Part shown: positions 55,841 through 64,000 of the stretch, one piece after another | How positions within the stretch are numbered: position 1 is the first letter of the stretch | Layout: every line of letters starts with the position of its first letter | Assembly: GCF_014197135.1 (NCBI RefSeq) | Contig: NZ_JACIFA010000003.1 | Coordinates: 248,001-312,000, forward strand | Direction: 5' to 3' | From: Sphingomonas zeae | GTDB lineage: Bacteria; Pseudomonadota; Alphaproteobacteria; Sphingomonadales; Sphingomonadaceae | DNA: 64,000 nt | Notes under the pieces: generated by a model | Seen by the model: only the letters and a program-made list of their open reading frames with translations | What the model was told of the DNA's origin: nothing | Databases searched by the model: none | Made by a program: the position numbers and the translations under genes

Positions 55841-57625
55841 TCATTCCTCATCCGGATAGGGTCCTTTGCCCCCTTCCGCTATGAGCCGATCCGTCCGCTG
55901 ATCGATGACCGGTAACGGCACGTAACCCAGTTGAAGCATCGCATCGTGCCAGGCGCGAATGTTGAACTTGGATCCCAGCGCCTTTTCCGCCTTGGCCCGC
56001 GCCCGCTGAAAGGCAAGCTGCCCCATATAATAAGACAGCGCCTGACCGGGCCATGCGATGTAGCGGTCGACTTCGGTCTCGATCTCATGATTCGACAGGG
56101 CGGTATTGTCGCGCAGATAGGCCTGCGCCCTCTCGCGGCTCCAGCCCAGGGCATGAATTCCGGTATCCACGACCAAGCGCGCTGCGCGCCATGCCTGATA
56201 GGACAACATACCAAAACGATCATAGGGGTCCTTGTAGAACCCCATTTCCTCGCCCAACGCCTCGCAGTAAAGCGCCCAGCCCTCGCCGTAAGCCGACAGG
56301 TAATTGTCGCGACGGAAGGCGGGCAGGTTCTTGTTCTCGGCGGCCAGCGGCATCTGGAAGGCGTGCCCCGGCGCGCTTTCGTGCAGGGTCAGCGCGGGCA
56401 GTGCGTAAAGCGGACGCGACGGCAGGTCATAGGTGTTGACCAGATAGATGCCCGGTCCGCCGCGCCCGGAGGTGTAGAAGGGCGCCTGATCCGCGGGCAC
56501 GGGTTTGATCGCAAAGCGGCTGCGCGGCAGATGGCCAATCCACTGCGCAGCGACCCCGTCAAAGCCCTTTGCGATCCACGCCGCCTTGTCGAGCAGCTCC
56601 TGCGGCGTCTTCGCGTAGAATCGGGGATCGGTCCGCAGGAAGGTCAGGAATGCGGGCAGGGCGCCCTGGAACTTCACCTCCTTCATCACGCCGTCCATCC
56701 GCGTGCGAATGCGCTGCATCTCGGACAGGCCGATCGCATGGACCTGCTCCGGTGTCATGTCGGCGGTCACATATTCGCGGATCTTGGACCGGTAATAGGC
56801 CTGTCCATCCGGCAGGTCATAGGCCGCCGTACTGGCCTGCGCGTGAGGGATGTAATCATTGCGCAGGAAGGTCAGCAGCCGCTGATGCGCGGGCAGCACA
56901 TCGTCGCGGATCGCCGCCTTCGCCTCGGCCCGCAACGCCGCAGCGGTCGCAGGCGCCATGTTGGTAGGCATCGTCTTGAAGGGCTCGTAAAAAGGCTGGG
57001 CATCGCCGACCCCGGCTTCGACCACCTGCGCCACGCCGATCTCACGCCCCGTCAGCGTGATACGCGGTACGGTAAAGCCGCGCGCGAGCCCGGCGCGCAT
57101 GTTCGCGATCTGCTGATCGTAATAGCGTGGCATCTGGCGCAGCATGGCGATGTAATCGCGATACTGGCTTTCCTTGGTGAAGCTCCCCCGCGCCCAACTG
57201 GCCAGATTGCCCCAGAAGCTGGTGTCCGAATTGAGCGGCTTTTCATATTCCCGGAACCGCTGCGCAGCGAGGAGCGCGTCGATCTGGCCGCGATAGACCA
57301 TATAGTCGGTCCGCACATCGGGGGAGAGCCTGGCCGGATCGATGGTGTCGAGCGCCTTGGCGGTCGCTTCCCAGCGCGCCAGTCGCGCGGCCTGGGCGGC
57401 GGGGCCGACATCGGGCAATTGCCGCGAGCCCGCGCTACCGCTGTCCTGATCGGCGGCATTCTGGCGGATACGCCATTGATATTCGGCATCCGACAGCGCG
57501 CGGAACTGGGCATCCGGCGTGGTGGCCTTGGGGGCGATCTGGGGGCGGCCCTTGGCCTGCACTGCGCCGAGCGGCATCGCCGCGATGGCAGCCCCTGCCA
57601 GCAGCCATCCGATCCGGTTCGTCAT
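55841..57625 (-). CDS. DUF885 exported metallopeptidase-like protein
   Basis: A 594-residue exported protein. The signal peptide MTNRIGWLLAGAAIAAMPLGAVQA is followed by a helical body and the gluzincin-like motif LTLHESAPGHAFQM (HExxxGH, about residue 405), then GEGWALYCEALGEEMGFY (second Glu). This is the DUF885 zinc-peptidase pattern. The start at 57625 is preferred over 57631 because AGGGG lies 8 bp before it. It is in line with the Ldh-family gene and the lyase, so it likely supplies peptides or amino acids to the pathway. Confidence 0.9.
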   Translation of the reverse strand: MTNRIGWLLAGAAIAAMPLGAVQAKGRPQIAPKATTPDAQFRALSDAEYQWRIRQNAADQDSGSAGSRQLPDVGPAAQAARLARWEATAKALDTIDPARLSPDVRTDYMVYRGQIDALLAAQRFREYEKPLNSDTSFWGNLASWARGSFTKESQYRDYIAMLRQMPRYYDQQIANMRAGLARGFTVPRITLTGREIGVAQVVEAGVGDAQPFYEPFKTMPTNMAPATAAALRAEAKAAIRDDVLPAHQRLLTFLRNDYIPHAQASTAAYDLPDGQAYYRSKIREYVTADMTPEQVHAIGLSEMQRIRTRMDGVMKEVKFQGALPAFLTFLRTDPRFYAKTPQELLDKAAWIAKGFDGVAAQWIGHLPRSRFAIKPVPADQAPFYTSGRGGPGIYLVNTYDLPSRPLYALPALTLHESAPGHAFQMPLAAENKNLPAFRRDNYLSAYGEGWALYCEALGEEMGFYKDPYDRFGMLSYQAWRAARLVVDTGIHALGWSRERAQAYLRDNTALSNHEIETEVDRYIAWPGQALSYYMGQLAFQRARAKAEKALGSKFNIRAWHDAMLQLGYVPLPVIDQRTDRLIAEGGKGPYPDEE

Positions 57626-57641
57626 GTTCATATCCCCTTGC

Positions 57642-58652
57642 TCAACCCTTCAGCGCGGTCACGTCGCGGTAGAGATCGGTCGAAATCTCGACCCCCTCGA
57701 CCAGCGAGACTTCCCGCGCGGTATAACGACGGGCGGAGGGCAGACGCGCCCCCTGCCCCGTGATCGCCGCGAACATGGCCTCGGCCCGATCCTGATGCTC
57801 CGGCAGAAAATCGCCGAGGAACCCCCTGGGATCGATCGCGATAATCAGTTCACCACCCAACGGCGAGCCGCCACGCCCAGCGTCCCAGTCGATCGACTCC
57901 CGGCTGGTCATGTCGCCGATCAGCGGCCCGGCCAGCAATTCGATCATCGCGGCCAATGCCGATCCCTTATGCCCGCCAAAGGTCCGCATTGCGCCCGCCA
58001 GCATCGCCGCCGGGTCGGTCGTCGGTTTGCCCTCCGCATCGACGCCCCAGTCGTCCGGCACGCTCCTGCCCGCCCGGCGATGCAGTTCGATTTCCCCGCG
58101 CGCGACCATGCTGGTGGCGAAGTCGAACACGAAAGGCGGCCCGTTGGGGCGCGGCCAGCCAAAGGCGATGGGGTTGGTACCGAACACCGGCTCGGTCCCA
58201 CCCGACGGCGCGACCCAGGCATGGCTGGGCGTGAAGGCGAGCGCGACCAGCCCGGCTTCCGCCAGTTCCTCGACCTCGGGCCAGAGCGCGGCGAAATGGA
58301 CGACATTGTTGAGCGCCAGCGCGGCGATGCCGTTGGCCTTTGCCTTTTCGATCAGCGCAGGCTTTCCGGTCTGAAAGGCGAGTTGAGCAAAGCCGCCGCC
58401 GCCATCGACCCGGACAAGCGCGCGAGCGGGATGCGACAGCACCGGCTCGGCATCGGGGACGACGACCCCTTTCTCGATGCTGGAGACCGCGACGAGCAAG
58501 CGGTAGATGCCGTGCGAGGTGCATCCATCGCGCTCGCCCGCCACCATCGTCTCGGCGACCGCCTCGGCATGGGCCGGGGCAAGACCGGCACCCCGCAACT
58601 TGGCCCGTGCCAGCGTCCGCAATTCGTCCAAGGCCATCCTCACCCCGGTCAC
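57642..58652 (-). CDS. Ldh-family (malate/L-lactate dehydrogenase fold) imine or ketoacid reductase
   Basis: A 336-residue NAD(P)H-dependent enzyme of the YlbC/DpkA/YiaK fold. RDGCTSHGIYRL (about 40-50), HFAALWPEVEELAEAGLVALAFT and GTNPIAFGWP match family signatures around the catalytic His and the cofactor site. DpkA-like members reduce 1-pyrroline-2-carboxylate or 1-piperideine-2-carboxylate; others reduce 2-ketoacids such as diketogulonate. The start overlaps the GH127 stop (ATGA); an alternative start is 58637. In this context an imino-acid reductase fits, as inference. Confidence 0.85.
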   Translation of the reverse strand: MTGVRMALDELRTLARAKLRGAGLAPAHAEAVAETMVAGERDGCTSHGIYRLLVAVSSIEKGVVVPDAEPVLSHPARALVRVDGGGGFAQLAFQTGKPALIEKAKANGIAALALNNVVHFAALWPEVEELAEAGLVALAFTPSHAWVAPSGGTEPVFGTNPIAFGWPRPNGPPFVFDFATSMVARGEIELHRRAGRSVPDDWGVDAEGKPTTDPAAMLAGAMRTFGGHKGSALAAMIELLAGPLIGDMTSRESIDWDAGRGGSPLGGELIIAIDPRGFLGDFLPEHQDRAEAMFAAITGQGARLPSARRYTAREVSLVEGVEISTDLYRDVTALKG

Positions 58653-61024
58653 GCCGTCGCCCCCGCCTTGGCCGCGAACAGCCTCATACCAAAGATCGGC
58701 CCCGCCGTGCTGCGGTCATGCGGCACGATCCGCACCCGCACGCTCTTCTTGCCCGTCGTCAGCGCGGGCGGCAGCGGATACTCCACATCGAAAAACGCGC
58801 CCGGCTTGTCATTTTCCAGATGCTGGGTCGCGACCTTCACATTGTCGACCAGAATATCGAAGTCGCGCGCCCGCTCCTCACCCCAATAGGTGCCTTGCAG
58901 GATCATCGGGCCGGGGCGCACTGCCATGGTGAACTCGAAATAGCCCCCCGAGCGCGCGTCACGCCCCTGCCGCCCGCGATAGGAAACGGGGTAGGAAATG
59001 TCGGAGGTCAGCCCATGGTCGCGCTCCGGCTGCATTTCGCCCAGATGCATGACATCGACCGAACGAGCGGCGATGTCGCGGGCCTTGGCTTGATCGGCCA
59101 GGAACGCCGCCTCCTGCGCCCTCCACCCTGCGTCGGTGAAGCGCTTGAAATAGACCGCGCTGCGGCGGTCATACTGGCTAAAAAAGGGCACGAAGCTCAG
59201 ATCCGCCGGACGGAAGATGCCCGCGGTGGTGTAGCGCGCGGCCGCCGGATCGGCGGCGGCGAAGCCTGCCAGCGGATTGGCTCCCACCAGCACCGGGTCG
59301 GGCGAGTCCCACTTGCCTTCGCGACCACCCAGGTCGGCCGCCATCACCATCGGCCCGCGCAGGACCGCGACGACCGTATCGTCGCCCGGCGCCGTCTCGA
59401 CCCGCAGTTCGAGCGGCAGGCGGATCGCCACCTTGTCCCCGACCTTCCACCGGCGATCGATGACGGCATAGCCCCGCTCGAAGCGCGGCGTCACCGGCTG
59501 TCCATTGACCTCGACCTGTGCCTGCCCATTGGCCCAGCCGGGCACCCGCAGCGCCACTTGGAAGCGGCCCGAACGGTCCAGCCGCGTGAAGCTCAGCGTC
59601 GCCTGGCCGTCCATCGGATAGGCGGTGTCGAGCACCACGGTCGCGCCGCGCTTCTCCCACCGCGCTTCGGCCGGGATGTAGAGATTGACGAAGAAACTAT
59701 CGCCACCCTGCCAGAAGATGGACTCGCCATGCTTGGCATGGGCTTCCATCCCCGAACCGACGCAGCACCAGAAGGCGTCGTCCTTGTCGGTCGAAAACTC
59801 GCGAGCCGCGCCGCTCATCAGCGGCGTCATATAGGTGAAGCCGCCATGGGTTGGATGCTGCGCGGCCATCGCATGGTTCAGATGCGCGCGCTCATAATAG
59901 TCGAAATAGCGCCCGTCCGGCTGCCAGCCGTAGAGATGCCGGGTCAGCTTCATCATGTTGTAGGTGTTGCAATGCTCGCACGTCTGGTCGGTGATGTGCC
60001 GCGCGATCGTATCGGGCTCGGAGAAATATTCGCGGTCGGCATTGCCGCCGATGACATAGCTGTGATGCCCGGTGACGGTTTCCCAGAAGAAGCTCGCACC
60101 CCTGGCGGGTTCGGGCTTGCCGGTAATCTCGTGGATGCGCGCCAGGCCGATCAGCTTGGGCACCTGGGTGTTGGCGTGGAAGTTGGCGAGCTTGTCCTCG
60201 CCCGCCACCAACGGATCGAGCACCTTGCGGTCATAGATACGCTCGGCCAGCGCCAGCCACTGGCGATCGTTCGTCCGCTGGTAGAGTTCAGCATAGCTCT
60301 CGTTCAGCCCGCCATATTCGCAGCCGAGGACCGTCTGCATCTGCGCATCGTCGAGCGCGGCGAAGACCCGCGCGAAATAGCCGCCCAGCTTGACCGCGAC
60401 ATCCAGCGCCTGCGCATTGCCCCAGCCGCCATGGATGTCGAGCAGCCCGGCGAACAGCTTGTGCACCGTATAGAGCGGCGACCAGGAACCGTTGAGGTCG
60501 AAGCCGCCCGACTTGATCTTACCCGCTATGATCTCGGGGAAAATCTCCTCGCCGTCGACTACCTTGCCATCGGCCCGCTTGCGCCCCAATGCGCCGACAT
60601 AACCGGTGCCGCGCTTGGCCTGTGCCTCGGCCAGCTCGGCCACGATATAATCGGCGCGGCGGCGCATCTCTGGATCGCCGGTCTGCTGCCAGGTCAGGAC
60701 CAGCGCCGACATGTAATGGCCCAGCGTATGGCCCGCGATCGTGTCGCTTTCCCACCCGCCATAGATCGGCGCCTTCGGCTCCAGCCCGGCATATTTTCGG
60801 AAATTATGGAGCAGCCGGTCGGGGCTGAGGCGATAGAGATAGCGTCGGTTCGTCTCGACCGCTGTCGCATAGACCGACGGCCGCAACCGCACCGCCGACA
60901 GCGGCAGCGGCTCCGCCTTGGCCGGGAGGATCGACGGCGCTGCCCCGACCGCTCGCGTCGCCATTCCCATCAGCGCGACACCGGCCGCCCCCTGCATCCA
61001 TTCCCGCCTGCTCGACCGCAGCAT
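58649..61024 (-). CDS. Tat-exported GH127-type beta-L-arabinofuranosidase
   Basis: A 791-residue enzyme. The N-terminus SSRREWMQGAAGVALMG is a twin-arginine signal, so it is exported folded, consistent with a metal site. The catalytic (alpha/alpha)6 domain carries Glu350 and Cys352 in TCEHCNTYN and the Cys420-Cys421 pair in DAFWCCVGSG. In HypBA1 of Bifidobacterium these positions bind zinc and supply the nucleophilic Cys. That enzyme releases L-arabinofuranose from hydroxyproline-linked arabinan. C-terminal beta domains follow. The substrate here is inferred. Confidence 0.87.
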   Translation of the reverse strand: MLRSSRREWMQGAAGVALMGMATRAVGAAPSILPAKAEPLPLSAVRLRPSVYATAVETNRRYLYRLSPDRLLHNFRKYAGLEPKAPIYGGWESDTIAGHTLGHYMSALVLTWQQTGDPEMRRRADYIVAELAEAQAKRGTGYVGALGRKRADGKVVDGEEIFPEIIAGKIKSGGFDLNGSWSPLYTVHKLFAGLLDIHGGWGNAQALDVAVKLGGYFARVFAALDDAQMQTVLGCEYGGLNESYAELYQRTNDRQWLALAERIYDRKVLDPLVAGEDKLANFHANTQVPKLIGLARIHEITGKPEPARGASFFWETVTGHHSYVIGGNADREYFSEPDTIARHITDQTCEHCNTYNMMKLTRHLYGWQPDGRYFDYYERAHLNHAMAAQHPTHGGFTYMTPLMSGAAREFSTDKDDAFWCCVGSGMEAHAKHGESIFWQGGDSFFVNLYIPAEARWEKRGATVVLDTAYPMDGQATLSFTRLDRSGRFQVALRVPGWANGQAQVEVNGQPVTPRFERGYAVIDRRWKVGDKVAIRLPLELRVETAPGDDTVVAVLRGPMVMAADLGGREGKWDSPDPVLVGANPLAGFAAADPAAARYTTAGIFRPADLSFVPFFSQYDRRSAVYFKRFTDAGWRAQEAAFLADQAKARDIAARSVDVMHLGEMQPERDHGLTSDISYPVSYRGRQGRDARSGGYFEFTMAVRPGPMILQGTYWGEERARDFDILVDNVKVATQHLENDKPGAFFDVEYPLPPALTTGKKSVRVRIVPHDRSTAGPIFGMRLFAAKAGATA

Positions 61025-61039
61025 CTTGCTCTCCCTGTA

Positions 61040-61079
61040 ATACTGTATACCAATATAGCTAGAACGGGAGGGGGGTCAA
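61040..61079 (-). promoter_or_regulatory. GH127 promoter with a GTATAC operator at the start site
   Basis: On the minus strand TTGACC (61074-61079) and TATATT (61052-61057) are 16 bp apart. The site ATACTGTATACC (61040-61051) directly follows the -10 and covers the expected start point. It shares A-N-AC-N-GTATAC with the site at 55798-55813. A ribosome site AGGGAG precedes the GH127 ATG. The same 100-bp gap must also hold the promoter of the divergent gene at 61128, which I could not assign. Confidence 0.6.
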
Positions 61080-61127
61080 TTGCGATGGTCCCGTAGAGGA
61101 GCTTCCCGGGGTCAGGGATTTATCGTC

Positions 61128-63875
61128 ATGCGCCAAAGCCTTATCCGCCTTTTGCCAGTCATGCTGGCCACCCTTTCGATCGCCGCGAGTGCGCATGACG
61201 CAGGCGTCCCGGCGGCGCGCAAGGCCACCAATGATTCGCAAAAGGCGGCGCGTTCGCGATTTCGGATCGGGACGTTCCAACTGATCCTCGATCCCGCCAG
61301 CCAGACCGCGCGCGGCCTTTCGCCGGCAGCGACGCCCCACTTCGACTTCCTGCCGATCGACCGCGCCAGGGAACGTGCGGGCAATGGCTATAATCATCTG
61401 GGCGACATCCATCTGCGGCTGCGCCGGGCCAGCGGCGCATGGCAGGATTATTCCTCGTCGCGCGAACGCCGGCCGGTGCGGGCATTGCCTGCGCGAGGCC
61501 CGGTGCTGGCGGCGGCGGATATCAGCGCGTCCTTGGGGGCCGGCCTGCCGCTGCGCATCGTGCGCGAATGGGTGAACGACAAGGGCGCTCCCGCCCTGCG
61601 CTTCACGCTGACCAACACGTCCAACGCGCCGGTTGAGGTCGGCGGGCTCGGCTTGCCGATGGTGTTCGACAACATCATCACCGACCGGACCTTGGAACAG
61701 GCTCATGCGAAGGCGAGCTTCGCCGATCCCTATATCGGGCGCGATGCGGGCTATGTGCAGGTCACGCGATTGAACGGCGCTGGCCCCGCGCTTCTCGTCC
61801 TGCCCGAACGCGGGACGCCACTGGAGGCTTATGTCCCGATCCCGACGCTGCGTGAAACCAAGGGCCGCGCGGTCATCTCCGAGGCCAGCCCGCGGGCGCA
61901 GACCTCGGAAGGCTTTTACGACTGGACCATCGCCAGCGCAGCCTATGCCCAGACCGATTGGGTCAAGGCAGGTGCCCCCTGGAACGAGGCGACCAGCTTT
62001 ACCCTCTCGCCAGGCCAAAGCCGCAAGATCGGCTTGCGTCTCGTCACCGCGCCAAGCATCCGGGCGATCGAACCGACGCTGACGGCGCAGGGACGCCCCG
62101 TGGTCGTCGGGGTGCCCGGCTATGTCGTGCCGACCGACCTGGACGCAACGCTGTTCGTCCGAGCACCCTCGGCGATCGCCGGCATCGCCAGCTATCCGGC
62201 GGGGGCGCTCGATGTCACGAGGGCGCCGGGCAAGCCGGGCTGGACGCGCCTGTCGGTGCGCGGCCGCCGATGGGGCCGGGCGCGCCTGACCCTAACCTAT
62301 GCCGATGGTCAGGTTCAGACGGTCCAGTATTTCGTCACCAAGCCGCTTGAACAGACCATGGCCGATCTGGGCCGCTTTTCGACCACGAAACAATGGTTCG
62401 AGGGCAAGGGCGACCCGTTCGGCCGCTCGCCCGCCATCCTGACTTATGACCGCGAAGCCGATCGCATCGTCACCGCCGACCCGCGCGTCTGGATTTCGGG
62501 CATGAGCGACGAGGGCGGCGCGGGCAGCTGGGTCGCGGCAGTCATGAAGCAGCTCGACAACCCCAATGCGGCGGAAATCGCGCGCATTGAGGAGCTGGTC
62601 GACAAGACGGTCGTCGGTCGACTCCAGGTCGCCGACGGCGCCCATGCGGGTGGCGTGAAGAAGAGCCTCTTCTACTACGACCCGGCCGCCTTCCCGAACC
62701 TATACCAGCCCGCGAAAGACTGGCAGAGCTGGACCTCTTGGAAGAAGGATCAGGCCGACGATCTGGGCCGCGCCTATAACTATCCGCATGTCGCGGCGGG
62801 GCATTGGGTGCTTTATCGCATTGCGCGCAACCATCCGGGCATGACCAAGGTACATGGCTGGGACTGGTATCTGGACCATGCCTATCAGACGATCGTCGCG
62901 ATGATGCGCGATGCGCCGCATTATGCGCAGTTTGGGTTGATGGAAGGCGATGTCTTCGTCGACATCCTGACCGACCTGAAGCGCGAAGGCTGGACCGGCA
63001 AGGCCGCCGAGATCGAACGCCTGATGAAGCGGCGAGCGGACCATTGGCGCACCCTGCAATATCCATTCGGAAGCGAGATGGCCTGGGACTCGACCGGTCA
63101 GGCGGAGGTCTACGCCTGGATGCGCTATTTCGGCTATGGTCCGCAGGCCGATGTCACGCGCGAGGTGATATTGGGCTATGATCCGTCGATCCCGCATTGG
63201 GGCTATAACGGCAATGCGCGGCGCTATTGGGACTTCCTGTACGGCGGCAAATATCCGCGGCTGGAGCGGCAGATCCATCATTACGGATCGACGCTGAACG
63301 CCATCCCGCTGTTCGACTCGTTCCGCCGCAATCCCGCCGACATGCATCTGCTGCGCGTGGCCTATGGCGGCCTGATGGGCGGCATCACCAATATCGACCA
63401 GAACGGCGCATCGTCCGCCGCTTTCCACAGCTGGCCCGACCGGATGGAGTGGGACCCGTATAGCGGCGATTATGGCATGGGCTTTTTCGGCCATGCCTAT
63501 GCCGCCGCGACCTATGTGGTGAACGACCCGACGCTGGGCTGGCTGTCCTATGGTGGCAATTTGTCGCAGAGCGGCGGGCGGGTGCATGTCGAGCCGCATG
63601 ACGGCGCGCGGGCGCGCGTCTTTGTCGCCCCTATCGGGCTTTGGCTGACGCTGGAGGCGGGCAAGATCAAGGCGGTCGATTACGATCCGGCGACGGGCGC
63701 GGTGCGCCTGACGCTCGATCCGGCCAACGGCAATACGCCCGCCGCACGCCTGTTCGTCGAAACGCCGACGCCCGGCGGCCGCGCCTATCGCCCCGAGCGG
63801 GGCTCGTTCGAACGGGGCGGTTACACTGTGCCGCTGTCTGGCGCGACGTCCGAACTCGTATTGTCGGCCAGATAG
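61128..63875 (+). CDS. Large exported protein, DUF5695-like, probable glycan-active enzyme
   Basis: A 915-residue protein with Sec signal MRQSLIRLLPVMLATLSIAASA. An N-terminal beta-rich region (about 35-420) precedes an alpha-helical domain (about 430-830) rich in aromatic and acidic motifs (DGAHAGGVKKSLFYYDP, HVAAGHWVLYRIARNH, DSTGQAEVYAWMRYFGYG, SWPDRMEWDPYSGDYGMGFFGH). This looks like an (alpha/alpha)-barrel as in many glycoside hydrolases and lyases. I link it to DUF5695 from memory, without certainty. It is divergent from GH127 and shares its regulatory gap, so it probably acts on the same polymer. Confidence 0.65.
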   Translation: MRQSLIRLLPVMLATLSIAASAHDAGVPAARKATNDSQKAARSRFRIGTFQLILDPASQTARGLSPAATPHFDFLPIDRARERAGNGYNHLGDIHLRLRRASGAWQDYSSSRERRPVRALPARGPVLAAADISASLGAGLPLRIVREWVNDKGAPALRFTLTNTSNAPVEVGGLGLPMVFDNIITDRTLEQAHAKASFADPYIGRDAGYVQVTRLNGAGPALLVLPERGTPLEAYVPIPTLRETKGRAVISEASPRAQTSEGFYDWTIASAAYAQTDWVKAGAPWNEATSFTLSPGQSRKIGLRLVTAPSIRAIEPTLTAQGRPVVVGVPGYVVPTDLDATLFVRAPSAIAGIASYPAGALDVTRAPGKPGWTRLSVRGRRWGRARLTLTYADGQVQTVQYFVTKPLEQTMADLGRFSTTKQWFEGKGDPFGRSPAILTYDREADRIVTADPRVWISGMSDEGGAGSWVAAVMKQLDNPNAAEIARIEELVDKTVVGRLQVADGAHAGGVKKSLFYYDPAAFPNLYQPAKDWQSWTSWKKDQADDLGRAYNYPHVAAGHWVLYRIARNHPGMTKVHGWDWYLDHAYQTIVAMMRDAPHYAQFGLMEGDVFVDILTDLKREGWTGKAAEIERLMKRRADHWRTLQYPFGSEMAWDSTGQAEVYAWMRYFGYGPQADVTREVILGYDPSIPHWGYNGNARRYWDFLYGGKYPRLERQIHHYGSTLNAIPLFDSFRRNPADMHLLRVAYGGLMGGITNIDQNGASSAAFHSWPDRMEWDPYSGDYGMGFFGHAYAAATYVVNDPTLGWLSYGGNLSQSGGRVHVEPHDGARARVFVAPIGLWLTLEAGKIKAVDYDPATGAVRLTLDPANGNTPAARLFVETPTPGGRAYRPERGSFERGGYTVPLSGATSELVLSAR

Positions 63876-64000
63876 GCGGCGAGTTGGCGGACGAGTGGCC
63901 CGTCGGCGGGCGGCATGGGCCAAGCGCCCATTCCGGCGGGCTGGCACCAGGTCAGCCCGTCCGCCTCCAGCGCGACCGGCGTACCCGACCATGACCGGAT
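63821..64000 (-). CDS. MutT/NUDIX 8-oxo-dGTP diphosphatase, C-terminal fragment (runs off the window)
   Basis: The last ~59 codons of a minus-strand gene, ending at the TAA at 63821-63823. Readable residues include SWSGTPVALEADGLTWCQPA and MGAWPMPPADGPLVRQLAAYL, which match the C-terminus of bacterial MutT (the WPMPPAD block). The NUDIX box lies outside the window. It overlaps the convergent exported protein by 55 bp. Confidence 0.7.
   Translation of the reverse strand: MRSWSGTPVALEADGLTWCQPAGMGAWPMPPADGPLVRQLAAYLADNTSSDVAPDSGTV

Noticed and set aside
58340..61096. 918-codon open frame on the plus strand opposite GH127
   Set aside because: It lies antisense to a gene with intact catalytic motifs, has no recognisable domain and is explained by the GC-rich third positions of GH127.

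Overview
The window is chromosomal DNA of a GC-rich alphaproteobacterium, most likely a sphingomonad (Sphingomonas or a close relative). This rests on three things: the conserved pckA / chvI-chvG / hprK / EIIA / HPr block, a CckA-type hybrid kinase, and the many secreted or lipoprotein-type small proteins. I see no rRNA operon, CRISPR array, insertion sequence, prophage or plasmid function. Most of the window is ordinary core chromosome. It carries about 60 protein genes and one tRNA.

Layout. 1-3.2 kb: the start of an RsmB-type rRNA methyltransferase, guaB, and a divergent SPFH/NfeD membrane pair. 3.2-10.2 kb: an overlapping minus-strand chain running chvI > chvG > hprK > rapZ > EIIA > HPr > trmH-like, divergent from pckA, which has a recognisable promoter and a strong terminator. 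10.2-17.8 kb: rmuC, recR-def, fmt-truA, a RumA-type RNA methyltransferase, the NAD(P)HX repair enzyme and a small lipoprotein. 17.8-26.7 kb: ilvD, a lone receiver protein, cckA, and two tandem M13 metallopeptidases separated by a terminator. 26.7-38 kb: DUF2062, smpB, a small secreted protein, dapA, a lytic transglycosylase, greB, an NYN/OST-HTH protein, a GAF/HisKA_2 kinase, ettA, an M28 peptidase and a repeat-rich small lipoprotein. 38-44 kb: tRNA-CAU, bacterioferritin, the yfgM-bamB-der group, panB and a YffB-type reductase. 44-50.5 kb: NAD synthetase, a GntR regulator, NDH-2, an MDR oxidoreductase and a secreted S1 protease.

The accessory part is 50.5-64 kb. A TetR regulator lies upstream of a small AhpD-like gene whose promoter carries two matching palindromic operators. 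Next is a long minus-strand cluster in transcription order: Tat-exported GH127-type beta-L-arabinofuranosidase, Ldh-family reductase, DUF885 metallopeptidase, DapA-family lyase, FCD-type GntR regulator and amino-acid permease. A large exported protein of uncertain function is divergent from it. GTATAC-centred sites occur at the divergent promoter and ahead of the lyase-regulator pair. I propose, as inference, that this is a locus for using arabinosylated hydroxyproline-rich plant cell-wall glycoprotein. An exported arabinofuranosidase and peptidase would release arabinose and peptides or amino acids, and the permease, lyase and reductase would handle the imino acid. This is the best candidate in the window for an undescribed system.

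Other points worth a look: RapZ has lost its P-loop lysine; three perfect hairpins, two mutually exclusive, lie between bamB and der; an RBBP9-like hydrolase appears to have lost its catalytic residues; and an unexplained plus-strand terminator lies at about 50.64 kb.
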